From NCBI GenBank assembly GCA_965279735.1, contig OZ257260.1, forward strand, positions 1,178,001 to 1,242,000: a DNA stretch of 64,000 nucleotides. Reading direction: 5' to 3'. Positions 1 to 12,356 of the stretch are shown piece after piece (position 1 is the first letter of the stretch; each line of letters starts with the position of its first letter). This DNA comes from CAIUGU01 sp965279735 (GTDB lineage: Bacteria; Pseudomonadota; Gammaproteobacteria; Steroidobacterales; Steroidobacteraceae). The position numbers and the translations under genes are program-made. Below the pieces are notes generated by a model. It did no database searches. It was not told where the DNA came from and saw only the letters and a list, made by a program, of their open reading frames with translations.

Positions 1-1
1 G

Positions 2-619
2 GCAGTGCGGGGCGCCAGCGTTGCCGTCGATTTCACCTTGCCCGATGCCACTCCTGCGAACCTGAAGGCCTGTGTGGCCGCGGCTTGTCCGATCGTCATC
101 GGCACAACGGGACACTCGGTTGAAGCGCGAGCGCAGATTGATGCAGCCGCAAGCCGCATTGCGGTATTGCTGGCCCCCAACATGAGCCTCGGCGTGAATC
201 TGCTGCTGAAGCTTGCGGATCTTGCCGCTCGCGCACTCGATACCGACTACGACCTCGAGATCTTTGAAGCGCATCACCGGCACAAGAAGGACGCCCCCTC
301 CGGGACGGCACTGAGGATCGGTGAGGTAGTCGCCGCCGCACGGGGTACCACGCTGCAGGAAGCCGGCGATTTCAACCGGCACGGCACAACGGGAGCCCGC
401 AAGCCGGGCACGATTGGTTTCTCCGTGCTGCGGGGCGGTGACATCGTCGGTGAGCACGTGCTGACGTTTGCCGGTCCGGGCGAACGGATCGAACTGGCCC
501 ATCGCGCCCATGATCGCTCCGGGTTCGCAAGGGGCGCCCTGAAAGCGGCACGCTGGGTTGTCGGTCGGCCTCCAGGTTTGTATTCCATGCAGGACGTTCT
601 CGGCTTCAACTCGATCTGA
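2..619 (+). CDS. dapB: 4-hydroxy-tetrahydrodipicolinate reductase (5' end outside window)
   Basis: This is the C-terminal three quarters of DapB, which reduces HTPA to tetrahydrodipicolinate with NAD(P)H in the lysine/diaminopimelate pathway. The frame is open to the left edge, so the GTG at 5 is an internal codon and not the start. About 205 residues are visible against roughly 270 for the family, so the N-terminal nucleotide-binding glycine motif is missing. The diagnostic substrate-binding segment HHRHKKDAPSGTA is present. The downstream order dapB-carA-carB is the conserved Pseudomonas-type arrangement. Confidence 0.95.
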   Translation, partial: AVRGASVAVDFTLPDATPANLKACVAAACPIVIGTTGHSVEARAQIDAAASRIAVLLAPNMSLGVNLLLKLADLAARALDTDYDLEIFEAHHRHKKDAPSGTALRIGEVVAAARGTTLQEAGDFNRHGTTGARKPGTIGFSVLRGGDIVGEHVLTFAGPGERIELAHRAHDRSGFARGALKAARWVVGRPPGLYSMQDVLGFNSI

Positions 620-723
620 CCGGCGGACTGAAAAAAACCTCCGCGATCACGCCGATTGCCGATGGACCTGCCGCCCTTCGTCGCGTAAGCTCCCTTCCCT
701 CAGCAAGCGCGTAAAAAGCATGC

Positions 724-751
724 GCGGGACGGGTCTACAGACCGCTCCCGC
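724..751 (+). promoter_or_regulatory. Imperfect hairpin in the carA leader
   Basis: In the 188-base gap between dapB and carA, a six-base outer stem (724-729 with 746-751) encloses a 2x2 internal loop, a four-base inner stem (732-735 with 740-743) and a four-base loop. There is no T-run after it, so it is not a clear terminator. Its place in the carAB leader could suit regulation or dapB mRNA 3'-end stabilisation, but that is inference. Confidence 0.3.
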
Positions 752-807
752 CGTTCGCATGCGCGCGTTAAATCTGAAAGCGGTCGCGAAAGCGGCCCGG
801 AGTCGCG

Positions 808-1977
808 ATGAACACACCCGCTGTACTGGCGCTCGAGGATGGAACGGTCTTCCAGGGTCGTTCAATCGGCGCCAAGGGCAATACGACGGGCGAGGTGGTG
901 TTCAACACCGCCATGACCGGTTACCAGGAAATCCTTTCGGATCCTTCCTACTGCCGGCAGCTCGTTACCCTCACTTATCCCCACATCGGCAACACCGGCG
1001 CCAATCCCGAAGACCTCGAGTCGGGTGCCATTTACGCTGCCGGCCTGATCATCCGCGATCTGCCGCTGCTGCATTCCAGCTGGCGTGCTGCCGAGTCGTT
1101 GCCCAGCTTCCTGCAGCGTGGCCGCATCGTGGCCATTGCCGATATCGACACGCGCAAGCTCACGCGCATCCTGCGCGAGAAGGGTTCGCTCGCGGGTTGC
1201 ATCATGACCGGCGACGACGTCGATCCTGCCGCTGCCGTGCATGCCGCGCGCCGCTTTCCTGGCCTCAAGGGGATGGATCTTGCGAAGGTCGTCTCCACCA
1301 AGCGCACGTACCAGTGGAACGAAGGGACGAACTGGTCCCTGGAGTCCGGTCCCCGGCCTGCACGTGCAGGTCAGCGACTGCATGTCGTGGCCTATGACTT
1401 CGGCATCAAGCGCGACATCCTGCGGTTGCTGTCGGACCAGGGTTGCCGCATGACGGTAGTGCCTGCCCAGACGCATGCCGATCGCGTGCTGGCCATGAAT
1501 CCCGATGGCATCTTCCTGTCGAACGGACCGGGCGACCCCGAGCCCTGCACGTATGCCATCGATGCGATCAAGCGCTTCCTCGAAACCGATATTCCGGTTT
1601 TCGGCATCTGCCTCGGACATCAGCTGCTCGGGCTCGCCAGCGGCGCCCGCACGGTCAAGATGAAGTTCGGCCATCACGGCGCGAACCATCCGGTGCTCGA
1701 TACCGACACGGGGCGCGTGCTGATCACGAGCCAGAACCACGGCTTTGCGGTCGATGAGTCCACGCTGGGGCCCAACCTGCGGACCACGCACCGTTCGCTG
1801 TTCGATGGTTCGTTGCAGGGCATTGCCCGTTCTGATCGGCCCGCCTTCAGCTTCCAGGGACATCCGGAAGCGAGCCCCGGACCGCGCGACGTGAAGAACC
1901 TGTTTACGCGGTTCACCCAGCTGATGCAGCAGCGCGTGAACTCGATGAGCCGCGGCCGCAACGGCACTCGCGGCTGA
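808..1977 (+). CDS. carA: Carbamoyl-phosphate synthase small (glutaminase) subunit
   Basis: CarA hydrolyses glutamine and passes ammonia to CarB for carbamoyl phosphate, feeding arginine and pyrimidine synthesis. The protein has 389 residues, the normal size. The class-I amidotransferase part shows SNGPGDP, the nucleophile motif GICLGHQLLG and the C-terminal GHPEASPG histidine/glutamate motif. The ATG at 808 is preceded by GGAG at 799-802, a good spacing. The stop lies 25 bases before carB, consistent with one transcript. Confidence 0.97.
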   Translation: MNTPAVLALEDGTVFQGRSIGAKGNTTGEVVFNTAMTGYQEILSDPSYCRQLVTLTYPHIGNTGANPEDLESGAIYAAGLIIRDLPLLHSSWRAAESLPSFLQRGRIVAIADIDTRKLTRILREKGSLAGCIMTGDDVDPAAAVHAARRFPGLKGMDLAKVVSTKRTYQWNEGTNWSLESGPRPARAGQRLHVVAYDFGIKRDILRLLSDQGCRMTVVPAQTHADRVLAMNPDGIFLSNGPGDPEPCTYAIDAIKRFLETDIPVFGICLGHQLLGLASGARTVKMKFGHHGANHPVLDTDTGRVLITSQNHGFAVDESTLGPNLRTTHRSLFDGSLQGIARSDRPAFSFQGHPEASPGPRDVKNLFTRFTQLMQQRVNSMSRGRNGTRG

Positions 1978-2002
1978 CGCTCCCGATCACGACAGAGATT
2001 CC

Positions 2003-5223
<3,221 letters not shown>

Positions 5224-5227
<4 letters not shown>

Positions 5228-5700
5228 AACGCAGCCCTATGACCCTGAAAGGGAGCGAGCGTCTGCGGGGCGAACTGAAGCGCCTCAAGACCGTTGACCG
5301 TCCTCGCGTCATCCAGGCGATTGCGGAAGCGCGTGCGCATGGCGACCTGAGCGAGAACGCCGAGTATCACGCGGCGCGCGAACAGCAGAGCTTCATCGAA
5401 GGTCGCATCAAGGACATCGACGGACACATCTCGAACGCCGAGATCATCGATGTCGCGAGCATGCCGGCAAGCAAGAAGGTGGTGTTTGGCGCCACCGTGA
5501 ATCTCGATGACCAGGACGACGGCGCGAAGGTCGTGTACCAGATCGTCGGCGAGGCGGAAGCGGATATTCGCGCCGGCCTCATTTCGATCACATCGCCTAT
5601 CGCTCGCGCACTGGTGGGCAAGTCCGAGGGCGATGTCGTCGACGTAGTGGCCCCTGCAGGGGTGAAGTCCTACGAGATCGTTGCGGTCAAGTACGAGTGA
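5224..5700 (+). CDS. greA: Transcription elongation factor GreA
   Basis: GreA binds RNA polymerase and stimulates cleavage of backtracked transcripts. The chosen ATG overlaps the carB stop by four bases and gives 158 residues, the usual GreA length. An in-frame extension back to 5143 would lie inside carB and is rejected. The N-terminal coiled coil carries the conserved segment HGDLSENAEYHAAREQQ with the acidic tip, and the C-terminal FKBP-like domain ends in GVKSYEIVAV. The codon at 5239 (MTLKG) is an alternative start. Confidence 0.96.
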
Positions 5701-6140
5701 ACGGCGCCGGCAACCGTTCCGCGTTGCTGCCGCGCCTCGTCACGCTGGTTGCGATCTTCTGGATGGGCAGCCTGTGGACGATCTGCGGAGTGGTGGCTCC
5801 CGCACTGTTTGCGACGCTGGATGACCGGCGGCTGGCAGGCGATATCGCCGGCGAATTGTTCCATATCCAGACGTGGATCGGCGTTGCGCTGGGCGGGATG
5901 CTGAGCGTCCTGGTGACGCTGATTGGCGCAGGCCAGCGGAAAACCGGATTCTGGATTGGCATCACCGCGTTGCCGCCACTGTTGAACGAGCTGGGGCTGC
6001 TTCCGCTCATGAGCGCGGCGCGCGCTGCCGGCAACATGGCCCTGTTCGGCATGCTGCACCTGGGCTCGGTGGTGTTGTTCGGGATCGCGTGCGTGGGTGC
6101 ACTGATCCTGGTCTTGAGGCTTACGCGTCCGGCAGGATGA
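5697..6140 (+). CDS. DUF4149-type integral membrane protein
   Basis: A 147-residue hydrophobic protein with about four membrane segments and no long soluble domain. It starts with GTG at 5697, overlapping the greA stop by four bases. It resembles DUF4149 proteins, which occupy the same place between greA and yhbY in pseudomonads; their function is not known to me. Its 3' end overlaps the convergent yhbY gene by 20 bases. The GTG start and lack of a catalytic motif leave the role open. Confidence 0.8.
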   Translation: MNGAGNRSALLPRLVTLVAIFWMGSLWTICGVVAPALFATLDDRRLAGDIAGELFHIQTWIGVALGGMLSVLVTLIGAGQRKTGFWIGITALPPLLNELGLLPLMSAARAAGNMALFGMLHLGSVVLFGIACVGALILVLRLTRPAG

Positions 6141-6420
6141 TGCGGGGCGGATTTTTTTTGGGCCGGTAGTAGACGCCGACATTGCCGATTCGCTGGATGA
6201 GCGCGCTGGTCGTTGCAACCGCCAGCCGGTCGAGCAGCAGGTTGCGTTCATCACGATCGCCGACCCGGGCACTGACCTTGACCAGCTCGTGGGCTCCGAG
6301 CGCGATATCGAGCTCATTGGTCACGCCTGCGGAGTCGCCTTCCTTGCCGACCATGACGACCGGGTTCAGGGGGTGGGCAAGGCGACGCAGGTGCTTCTTC
6401 TGTTTTTCGGTCAGGTCCAT
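6121..6420 (-). CDS. yhbY: Ribosome assembly RNA-binding protein YhbY (CRM domain)
   Basis: A 99-residue CRM-domain protein that associates with pre-50S ribosomal particles. It begins MDLTEKQKKHLRRLAH and contains the hallmark VVMVGKEG (GxxG) RNA-binding loop, then the conserved HELVKV segment. The length matches E. coli YhbY. It is divergent from rlmE, another 50S-maturation gene, as in E. coli and Pseudomonas. Its 3' end runs 20 bases into the DUF4149 gene on the other strand. Confidence 0.94.
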   Translation of the reverse strand: MDLTEKQKKHLRRLAHPLNPVVMVGKEGDSAGVTNELDIALGAHELVKVSARVGDRDERNLLLDRLAVATTSALIQRIGNVGVYYRPKKNPPRIILPDA

Positions 6421-6537
6421 ATGAACGCGGCTAGTGATTCGGGGAAGGGGGTTGGTCAGAATGCGGGAGCGGAGGCTACGCGGTTAAGTCCGTTCTTGCC
6501 ACCCGTGACCCGCTAACTTCTGCTCGCTCTCTTCGTC

Positions 6538-7161
6538 ATGCCCAAACGGTCCAAATCAAGCAGCGCCTGGCTCAAGGAACACGAGTCGGACCCCTACGTC
6601 AAAGCTGCGCGAGAGGCGGGTTTCCGGTCGCGTGCCGTCTACAAGCTGGAGGAGATCCAGCGCTCGGACCATATCCTGCGGCCCGGGACCACGGTGGTGG
6701 ACCTCGGGGCGGCTCCCGGCGGCTGGAGCCAGTTTGTGGCGAGAATGTTCAAGGGCCGGGGCAGGGTCGTGGCGCTCGACATCCTGCCGATGGATTTCCT
6801 CCCCGGGGTTGAATTCATCCAGGGCGATTTTTCCGAGGAAAGCGCCTTCAACCAGCTGTTCGATCACCTCAAGGGGGAGAAGCCGCAACTTGTAATGTCG
6901 GATATGGCCCCAAATATGACAGGCATCGCCGAAGTGGATCATGCCCGATCGATGCATCTCGTTGACTTGGCGGTGGATTTTGCCGAGAAGACGCTGCCTG
7001 GAGGCGGCGACTTCCTGGTGAAAGTTTTTCAAGGCCGGGAGTTCGTGCCCCTGATGCAGCGCCTCAGGCAGAAGTTTGAATCCGTGAAAGTACGCAAGCC
7101 GAAAGCATCAAGGTCACGGAGCGTCGAACTTTATCTGTTGGCGCGCAATTTTCGGATGTAG
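6538..7161 (+). CDS. rlmE: 23S rRNA (uridine-2'-O) methyltransferase RlmE
   Basis: RlmE (FtsJ/RrmJ) methylates the 2'-O of U2552 in 23S rRNA using S-adenosylmethionine, a late step in 50S assembly. The protein has 207 residues, the usual size. It shows the SAM-binding motif VVDLGAAPGGWSQ, the catalytic Asp in SDMAPNMTG, the catalytic Lys in LVKVFQG and a C-terminal SRSVELYLLA glutamate. It stands 38 bases before ftsH, the E. coli arrangement. Confidence 0.97.
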   Translation: MPKRSKSSSAWLKEHESDPYVKAAREAGFRSRAVYKLEEIQRSDHILRPGTTVVDLGAAPGGWSQFVARMFKGRGRVVALDILPMDFLPGVEFIQGDFSEESAFNQLFDHLKGEKPQLVMSDMAPNMTGIAEVDHARSMHLVDLAVDFAEKTLPGGGDFLVKVFQGREFVPLMQRLRQKFESVKVRKPKASRSRSVELYLLARNFRM

Positions 7162-7199
7162 TATCGGTCACAAGTGTTGATTTTTGAGGAAAACAAGCT

Positions 7200-9116
7200 T
7201 TGAACGACCTCACCAAGAACATCATCCTGTGGATCGTGATCGCGGTCGTGCTGGCCACGGTGGTCAGCAACTTCAGTGCACGCACGGGCAGCCCCGCGGA
7301 ACTTCCCTATTCCACCTTCCTGACACAGGTCGAGGCAGGCAGTGTTTCGGAGGTCACCTTCAAGGGCGACCAGATCAGCGGCAGGCGTTCGAATGGCGAA
7401 GCGTTCCTGAGCTACAACCCGGAAACAGACAACTCGGCGTTGATCGGCACGCTGCAGAAGCACGGCGTCACGTTCAGTGCCGCGGCTCCCGAGCGGCAGT
7501 CGTTCCTGATGCAGCTCTTCATTTCCTCTTTCCCGATCCTGCTGCTCATCGCGGTGTGGGTCTACTTCATGCGGCAGATGCAGGGCGGGGCAGGTGGCCG
7601 CGGAGCCATGTCCTTCGGCAAGAGTCGCGCGCGACTGCTGAATGAAGACCAGGTGCAGGTGACGTTCGCGGATGTCGCGGGCGTGGACGAAGCGAAGGAG
7701 GAAGTCGTCGAGATCGTCGAGTTCCTGAAAGACCCCGGCAAGTTCCAGAAGCTGGGCGGCAAGATTCCGCGCGGCGTGCTGATGGTGGGTTCGCCCGGTA
7801 CCGGCAAGACGCTGCTGGCGCGTGCCATCGCCGGTGAAGCCAAGGTGCCTTTCTTCACGATCTCGGGCTCGGACTTCGTTGAAATGTTTGTCGGCGTGGG
7901 CGCGTCCCGCGTGCGTGACATGTTCGAGCAGGCCAAGAAGCATGCTCCGTGCATCATCTTCATCGACGAAATCGACGCGGTCGGTCGTCATCGCGGTGCC
8001 GGTCTCGGCGGCGGTCATGACGAGCGCGAGCAGACGTTGAACCAGTTGCTCGTCGAAATGGACGGCTTCGAAGGTACGGAAGGCGTCATCGTCATCGCGG
8101 CAACCAACCGTCCCGACGTGCTCGATCCTGCATTGCTCCGTCCGGGTCGCTTCGACCGCCAGGTGGTCGTCCCGCTGCCCGACGTGCGTGGCCGTGAGCA
8201 GATCCTGAAGGTTCACATGCGGAAGCTCCCGCTTGCCGAAGACGTCAAGCCGATGGTCATCGCGCGTGGTACTCCGGGTTTCTCGGGTGCGGATCTCGCA
8301 AACCTCGTCAATGAGGCCGCGCTGTTTGCTGCCCGCGCGAATCGCCGTACGGTGACGATGGACGAGTTCGAGAAGGCGAAGGACAAGATCATGATGGGCG
8401 CCGAGCGGCGTTCCATGGTGATGGACGACCAGGAAAAGAAGCTCACTGCTTACCACGAGGCGGGTCACGCCATCGTCGGCCTGTCGGTGCCTGAGCACGA
8501 CCCTGTGTACAAGGTCACGATCATTCCTCGTGGCCGCGCGTTAGGCGTCACGATGTTCCTGCCGGAAGCGGATCGCTACAGCACCACCAAGCGGCGCCTT
8601 GAGAGCCGCATTGCAACGCTATTCGGCGGCCGGGTTGCGGAAGAGCTGATCTTCGGTTCGGATTCCGTCACGACGGGCGCTTCGAACGACATCGAACGTG
8701 CGACCGAAATCGCCCGCAACATGGTCACGAAGTGGGGCCTGTCCGACAAGCTCGGACCGCTTTCGTACAGCGAGGAAGAGGGCGAAGTATTCCTTGGCCG
8801 ATCGGTCACGCAGCACAAGAAGACGTCAGATGTCACCGAGCGGACAATCGACGAGGAAGTGCGCCGCCTGATCGATACGAACTTCCGGCATGCAAAGCAG
8901 ATCCTCGAAGGCAACCTCGACAACCTGCACAAGATGGCCGGTGCGTTGATCAAGTACGAAACGATCGACGAACACCAGATCCGCGACATCATGGAAGGCC
9001 GTGAGCCGCGTCCGCCGGTGGATTGGGATGATTCCATCCCTCCTGCGGGTGGTGGCAAGGCCCGCGAGCGGGATGTCACCGACGCGCCGATCGGGCGGCC
9101 CGCCAGCCAGCACTGA
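7200..9116 (+). CDS. ftsH: ATP-dependent zinc metalloprotease FtsH
   Basis: FtsH is the membrane-anchored AAA+ protease that degrades unfolded membrane proteins and regulators. The 638-residue protein has transmembrane helices at about 6-24 and 102-122 around a periplasmic domain. The AAA module follows with Walker A GSPGTGKT (197-204), Walker B IIFIDEID and the second region of homology RPGRFDRQ. The zinc site HEAGH is at 419-423. The start is TTG at 7200, supported by GAGG upstream and by alignment of the N-terminus to E. coli FtsH (NIILWIVIAVVL). Confidence 0.98.
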   Translation: MNDLTKNIILWIVIAVVLATVVSNFSARTGSPAELPYSTFLTQVEAGSVSEVTFKGDQISGRRSNGEAFLSYNPETDNSALIGTLQKHGVTFSAAAPERQSFLMQLFISSFPILLLIAVWVYFMRQMQGGAGGRGAMSFGKSRARLLNEDQVQVTFADVAGVDEAKEEVVEIVEFLKDPGKFQKLGGKIPRGVLMVGSPGTGKTLLARAIAGEAKVPFFTISGSDFVEMFVGVGASRVRDMFEQAKKHAPCIIFIDEIDAVGRHRGAGLGGGHDEREQTLNQLLVEMDGFEGTEGVIVIAATNRPDVLDPALLRPGRFDRQVVVPLPDVRGREQILKVHMRKLPLAEDVKPMVIARGTPGFSGADLANLVNEAALFAARANRRTVTMDEFEKAKDKIMMGAERRSMVMDDQEKKLTAYHEAGHAIVGLSVPEHDPVYKVTIIPRGRALGVTMFLPEADRYSTTKRRLESRIATLFGGRVAEELIFGSDSVTTGASNDIERATEIARNMVTKWGLSDKLGPLSYSEEEGEVFLGRSVTQHKKTSDVTERTIDEEVRRLIDTNFRHAKQILEGNLDNLHKMAGALIKYETIDEHQIRDIMEGREPRPPVDWDDSIPPAGGGKARERDVTDAPIGRPASQH

Positions 9117-9139
9117 GTCCTGACGGATAGAGTCAACGA

Positions 9140-9171
9140 GGGCGATGCGGGGTAACCTGCATCGCCCTTTT
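9140..9171 (+). terminator. Intrinsic terminator after ftsH
   Basis: A perfect nine-base GC-rich stem (9140-9148 with 9159-9167) around a ten-base loop is followed directly by TTTT. It lies 24 bases after the ftsH stop and 32 before folP, so it should end or attenuate the ftsH transcript. Confidence 0.85.
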
Positions 9172-9202
9172 CACATGTTGGCCGGCTGAAATCATTCCAG
9201 TC

Positions 9203-10054
9203 ATGTTGCTGCATCTGCCTCACCAGACACTCGATCTCGCGACGCCCGTGGTAATGGGCGTCCTCAATGTCACTCCTGATTCTTTCTCCGATGGCGGGCA
9301 GTTCATGGGTGTTGAGGCGGCCGTCAGACACGCGCTCCGGATGGTGGACGAGGGCGCAGGCCTGATCGATGTCGGGGGAGAATCCACGCGGCCTGGCGCT
9401 CCTCCCGTTGGACTTGCGGAAGAGATGGACCGGGTTCTTCCGGTGATCGCCGCAATCGTTGCCCGGACGCAGGTGCCGGTGTCCATCGACACGCGCAAAC
9501 CTGCCGTCATGACCGCTGCGGTGGCTGCGGGTGCCTCGCTGATCAATGATGTGAGTGCCTTGAGGGCGCCCGGTGCCCTCGAAGCGGCGGCCAGCAGCGG
9601 TGCAGCCATCTGCCTCATGCACATGCAGGGCGAACCGGGAACCATGCAGGCGGATCCCCGTTACGACGATGTCGTGGCAGAAGTGCACCAGTTCCTCGTC
9701 GCCCGCGTGCAGGCCTGCGATGCTGCCGGCGTCGCGCGTAACCGGCTGGTGCTGGATCCGGGTATCGGTTTCGGGAAGCGACTGGAGCACAATCTCGCCC
9801 TGCTCGCTCATCTGCCCAAAATCGGGATTCCCGGCCTGCCGCTGCTGATAGGCGTGTCGCGAAAGGCGATGTTCGGGACATTGCTGGGGCGGCCCGTTGA
9901 CGAGCGACTCGCAGGGGCACTGGCGGTGGTGTCAGCGGCAGTCCTGGGGGGCGCGCGGATCATCCGGACTCATGACGTGGCGGCGACAGTGGACGCGGTA
10001 CGCGTGGCTGCGGGACTCAGGCAAGCGGGTTATCAGACGGGTCTGCCCGGCTGA
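9203..10054 (+). CDS. folP: Dihydropteroate synthase
   Basis: FolP joins p-aminobenzoate to the pterin pyrophosphate in folate synthesis and is the sulfonamide target. The 283-residue TIM barrel carries both family signatures: MGVLNVTPDSFSDGG near the N-terminus and GGESTRPGA around residue 57. Later motifs include DVSALR, LMHMQG and DPGIGFGK. The ATG at 9203 begins a new unit after the ftsH terminator. The ftsH-folP-glmM order is conserved in gammaproteobacteria. Confidence 0.97.
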   Translation: MLLHLPHQTLDLATPVVMGVLNVTPDSFSDGGQFMGVEAAVRHALRMVDEGAGLIDVGGESTRPGAPPVGLAEEMDRVLPVIAAIVARTQVPVSIDTRKPAVMTAAVAAGASLINDVSALRAPGALEAAASSGAAICLMHMQGEPGTMQADPRYDDVVAEVHQFLVARVQACDAAGVARNRLVLDPGIGFGKRLEHNLALLAHLPKIGIPGLPLLIGVSRKAMFGTLLGRPVDERLAGALAVVSAAVLGGARIIRTHDVAATVDAVRVAAGLRQAGYQTGLPG

Positions 10055-10082
10055 GCTTCAGGAATACAAAGGACTCAATGCA

Positions 10083-11417
10083 ATGACCCGGAAATACTTC
10101 GGTACTGATGGCGTGAGGGGCACGGTGGGCCAGGCGCCCATGACCGTCGATTTTGCCTTGCGCCTCGCCAGCGCGGCAGCCCAGGTTCTCGCGCCGAAGG
10201 GCGGTACGGTGATGATCGGGAAGGACACCCGGCTGTCGGGTTACATGTTCGAGGCCGCGCTTGAAGCCGGCTTCGTCGCAGCCGGTGTCGACGTCATGCT
10301 CATCGGGCCGTTGCCGACGCCCGGCATCGCGTATCTCACGCAGGAATTCGGCTGTGTGTTCGGCGTCGTGATCAGCGCCTCGCACAATCTCTACGAAGAC
10401 AATGGCATCAAGTTCTTTGATGGCAATGGTTCCAAGCTCACCGACGACGTCGAAGCCGAGATCGAACGCTGCCTTGACGCCGCCCCTGTTACCCGTGATT
10501 CCCAGGCGCTTGGCCGGGCGACCCGTGTCGACAGGTCACGCACCAAGTACCAGGAGTTCTGCGCTTCCACGATTCCGGAAGGCATGAGCCTGTCGAATTT
10601 CAAGATCGTCATCGATTGCGCCAACGGCGCCGGCTACAAGGTCGGCCCGCGGATCCTCGCGGATCTCGGCGCGGAGATAGTGCCGGTGGGCTGCTCCCCG
10701 AACGGACGCAACATCAACCTCGGCTGCGGCTCCACCAATCCGGAACTCCTGCAGCTAACGGTGCCGGGTGTGCGGGCCCAGGTGGGGATTGCGCTGGATG
10801 GCGACGGCGATCGTCTCGTGATGGTCGATCACTTCGGGCGCATCGTCGATGGCGACCAGCTCCTGTACGTCATCGCTTCCGCGCGCCATGCCGAGAAGGC
10901 CCTGAGCGGTCCGGTAGTGGGCACCGTGATGAGCAACCTCGGGCTTGAGCATGCGCTCAAAAAGCAAGGCATCGAATTCCGCCGCGCCCAGGTGGGCGAC
11001 CGCTATGTGCTCGAAATGCTTCGCGAAACCGGCGGTACCCTCGGTGGGGAATCATCGGGCCATCTGCTGTGCCTCGACCGGACCACCACTGGAGATGCGC
11101 TGGTGAGCGCCCTGCAAGTGCTCGCGATCATGCAGCAGACCGGCAAGAGTCTTGCCGAGCTGGCTGCGCCGATGTCGAAGTACCCGCAGATCCTCAAGAA
11201 CGTCCGCACTGCCCGGAAGATCGACGTAAAGGGCAATCCCGCCATCCAGGAGGCCGTGGGCCGGGCCGAAACCCGGTTGGGGCAGGAAGGCCGAGTGGTG
11301 CTGCGGGCTTCCGGCACCGAACCCGTGATCCGCGTGATGGTGGAGGGGCGCGATGGCGCTCTGGTTCTCCAGCTGGTCAACGACCTGGTTGCCTCGGTGG
11401 AGAAGGCTGCCGCCTGA
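10083..11417 (+). CDS. glmM: Phosphoglucosamine mutase
   Basis: GlmM converts glucosamine-6-phosphate to glucosamine-1-phosphate for peptidoglycan and LPS precursors. Starting at the ATG at 10083 gives 444 residues, matching the family; the frame is open further left inside folP, but MTRKYFGTDGVRG is the conserved N-terminus. The phosphoserine loop ISASHN puts the active Ser at residue 100, and the metal-binding loop is DGDGDR. The C-terminal phosphate-binding RASGTEPVIRVMVE is intact. It is likely co-transcribed with folP, 28 bases upstream. Confidence 0.98.
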   Translation: MTRKYFGTDGVRGTVGQAPMTVDFALRLASAAAQVLAPKGGTVMIGKDTRLSGYMFEAALEAGFVAAGVDVMLIGPLPTPGIAYLTQEFGCVFGVVISASHNLYEDNGIKFFDGNGSKLTDDVEAEIERCLDAAPVTRDSQALGRATRVDRSRTKYQEFCASTIPEGMSLSNFKIVIDCANGAGYKVGPRILADLGAEIVPVGCSPNGRNINLGCGSTNPELLQLTVPGVRAQVGIALDGDGDRLVMVDHFGRIVDGDQLLYVIASARHAEKALSGPVVGTVMSNLGLEHALKKQGIEFRRAQVGDRYVLEMLRETGGTLGGESSGHLLCLDRTTTGDALVSALQVLAIMQQTGKSLAELAAPMSKYPQILKNVRTARKIDVKGNPAIQEAVGRAETRLGQEGRVVLRASGTEPVIRVMVEGRDGALVLQLVNDLVASVEKAAA

Positions 11418-11553
11418 ACTCGGCCCGGCCTCCGGCGCTCGAGAAATGGCTTGCGGTTCATAGGGTTCGTTTCACCCGGGCCAGACCGTTCTTTCGTTGC
11501 TTTCCCGGCGTTCCGCCGTTACTCTTGCGCGCCTTTTTGCGGTCGGGAAGGGA

Positions 11554-12327
11554 ATGTCAGGAACACAGCACAAGCGCCGGCCCCTGGTGGCGGGCAACTG
11601 GAAAATGCACGGCTCGCGGACTGAAAACGCGAAGCTGGTCGCCGCGTTGCTGAACGATCTGCCTGCCCCCGCTACAGCCGAAGTGATGGTGTGCCCTCCT
11701 GCGATCTACCTGTGGGAAGTGGGCCGGCTGCTCAAGGGGTCGGACGTGCAGCTCGGGGCGCAGTCGGTCTGTGCCGAGCCGGGTGGCGCGTTCACGGGTG
11801 AAGTGGCTGCCGCGATGTTGAAGGATGTCGGCTGCACCTTCGTCATCGTGGGGCATTCCGAACGGCGTGCTGTATACAAGGAAAGCGACGAACTGGTGGC
11901 GCGCAAGTTCGTGGCCGCGCAGTCGCAGGGACTGACTCCTGTCCTCTGCGTAGGGGAAACCCTCGAGGAACGCGACCGCGACCAGACGATCGCCGTGATC
12001 GACCGGCAGCTCGCGGCAGTGGTGGGGCTCGCAGGCATCGCGGCTTTCGAGCAGGCGGTGGTCGCATACGAGCCTGTCTGGGCGATCGGCACGGGCAAGA
12101 ACGCGTCGCCCCAGCAGGCGCAGGAAGTGCATCAACACATCCGCGCCGAACTCGGAACGCGCGATGCTAGAATCGCCGCCGGCATCCGCCTCCTTTATGG
12201 CGGGAGCGTGAAGGCTGGCAATGCGGCCGAACTGTTCGCGATGGCGGACGTGGACGGCGGACTGGTGGGCGGGGCGTCGCTGAATGCGCGCGAGTTCATC
12301 GACATCTGCAAGGCGGCCCAAGCTTAG
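11554..12327 (+). CDS. tpiA: Triose-phosphate isomerase
   Basis: TpiA interconverts dihydroxyacetone phosphate and glyceraldehyde-3-phosphate. The ATG at 11554 follows GGGAAGGG and gives 257 residues, the normal length; upstream in-frame codons to 11497 are rejected. Catalytic motifs are complete: AGNWKMHG (Lys), GHSERR (His), the glutamate loop AYEPVWAIGTGK and the phosphate-binding LYGGSVKAGNAAEL. The glmM-tpiA-secG order is conserved in Pseudomonas relatives. Confidence 0.98.
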   Translation: MSGTQHKRRPLVAGNWKMHGSRTENAKLVAALLNDLPAPATAEVMVCPPAIYLWEVGRLLKGSDVQLGAQSVCAEPGGAFTGEVAAAMLKDVGCTFVIVGHSERRAVYKESDELVARKFVAAQSQGLTPVLCVGETLEERDRDQTIAVIDRQLAAVVGLAGIAAFEQAVVAYEPVWAIGTGKNASPQQAQEVHQHIRAELGTRDARIAAGIRLLYGGSVKAGNAAELFAMADVDGGLVGGASLNAREFIDICKAAQA

Positions 12328-12356
12328 GGCTACTGGTTAGGGATACTGGAATCGAA

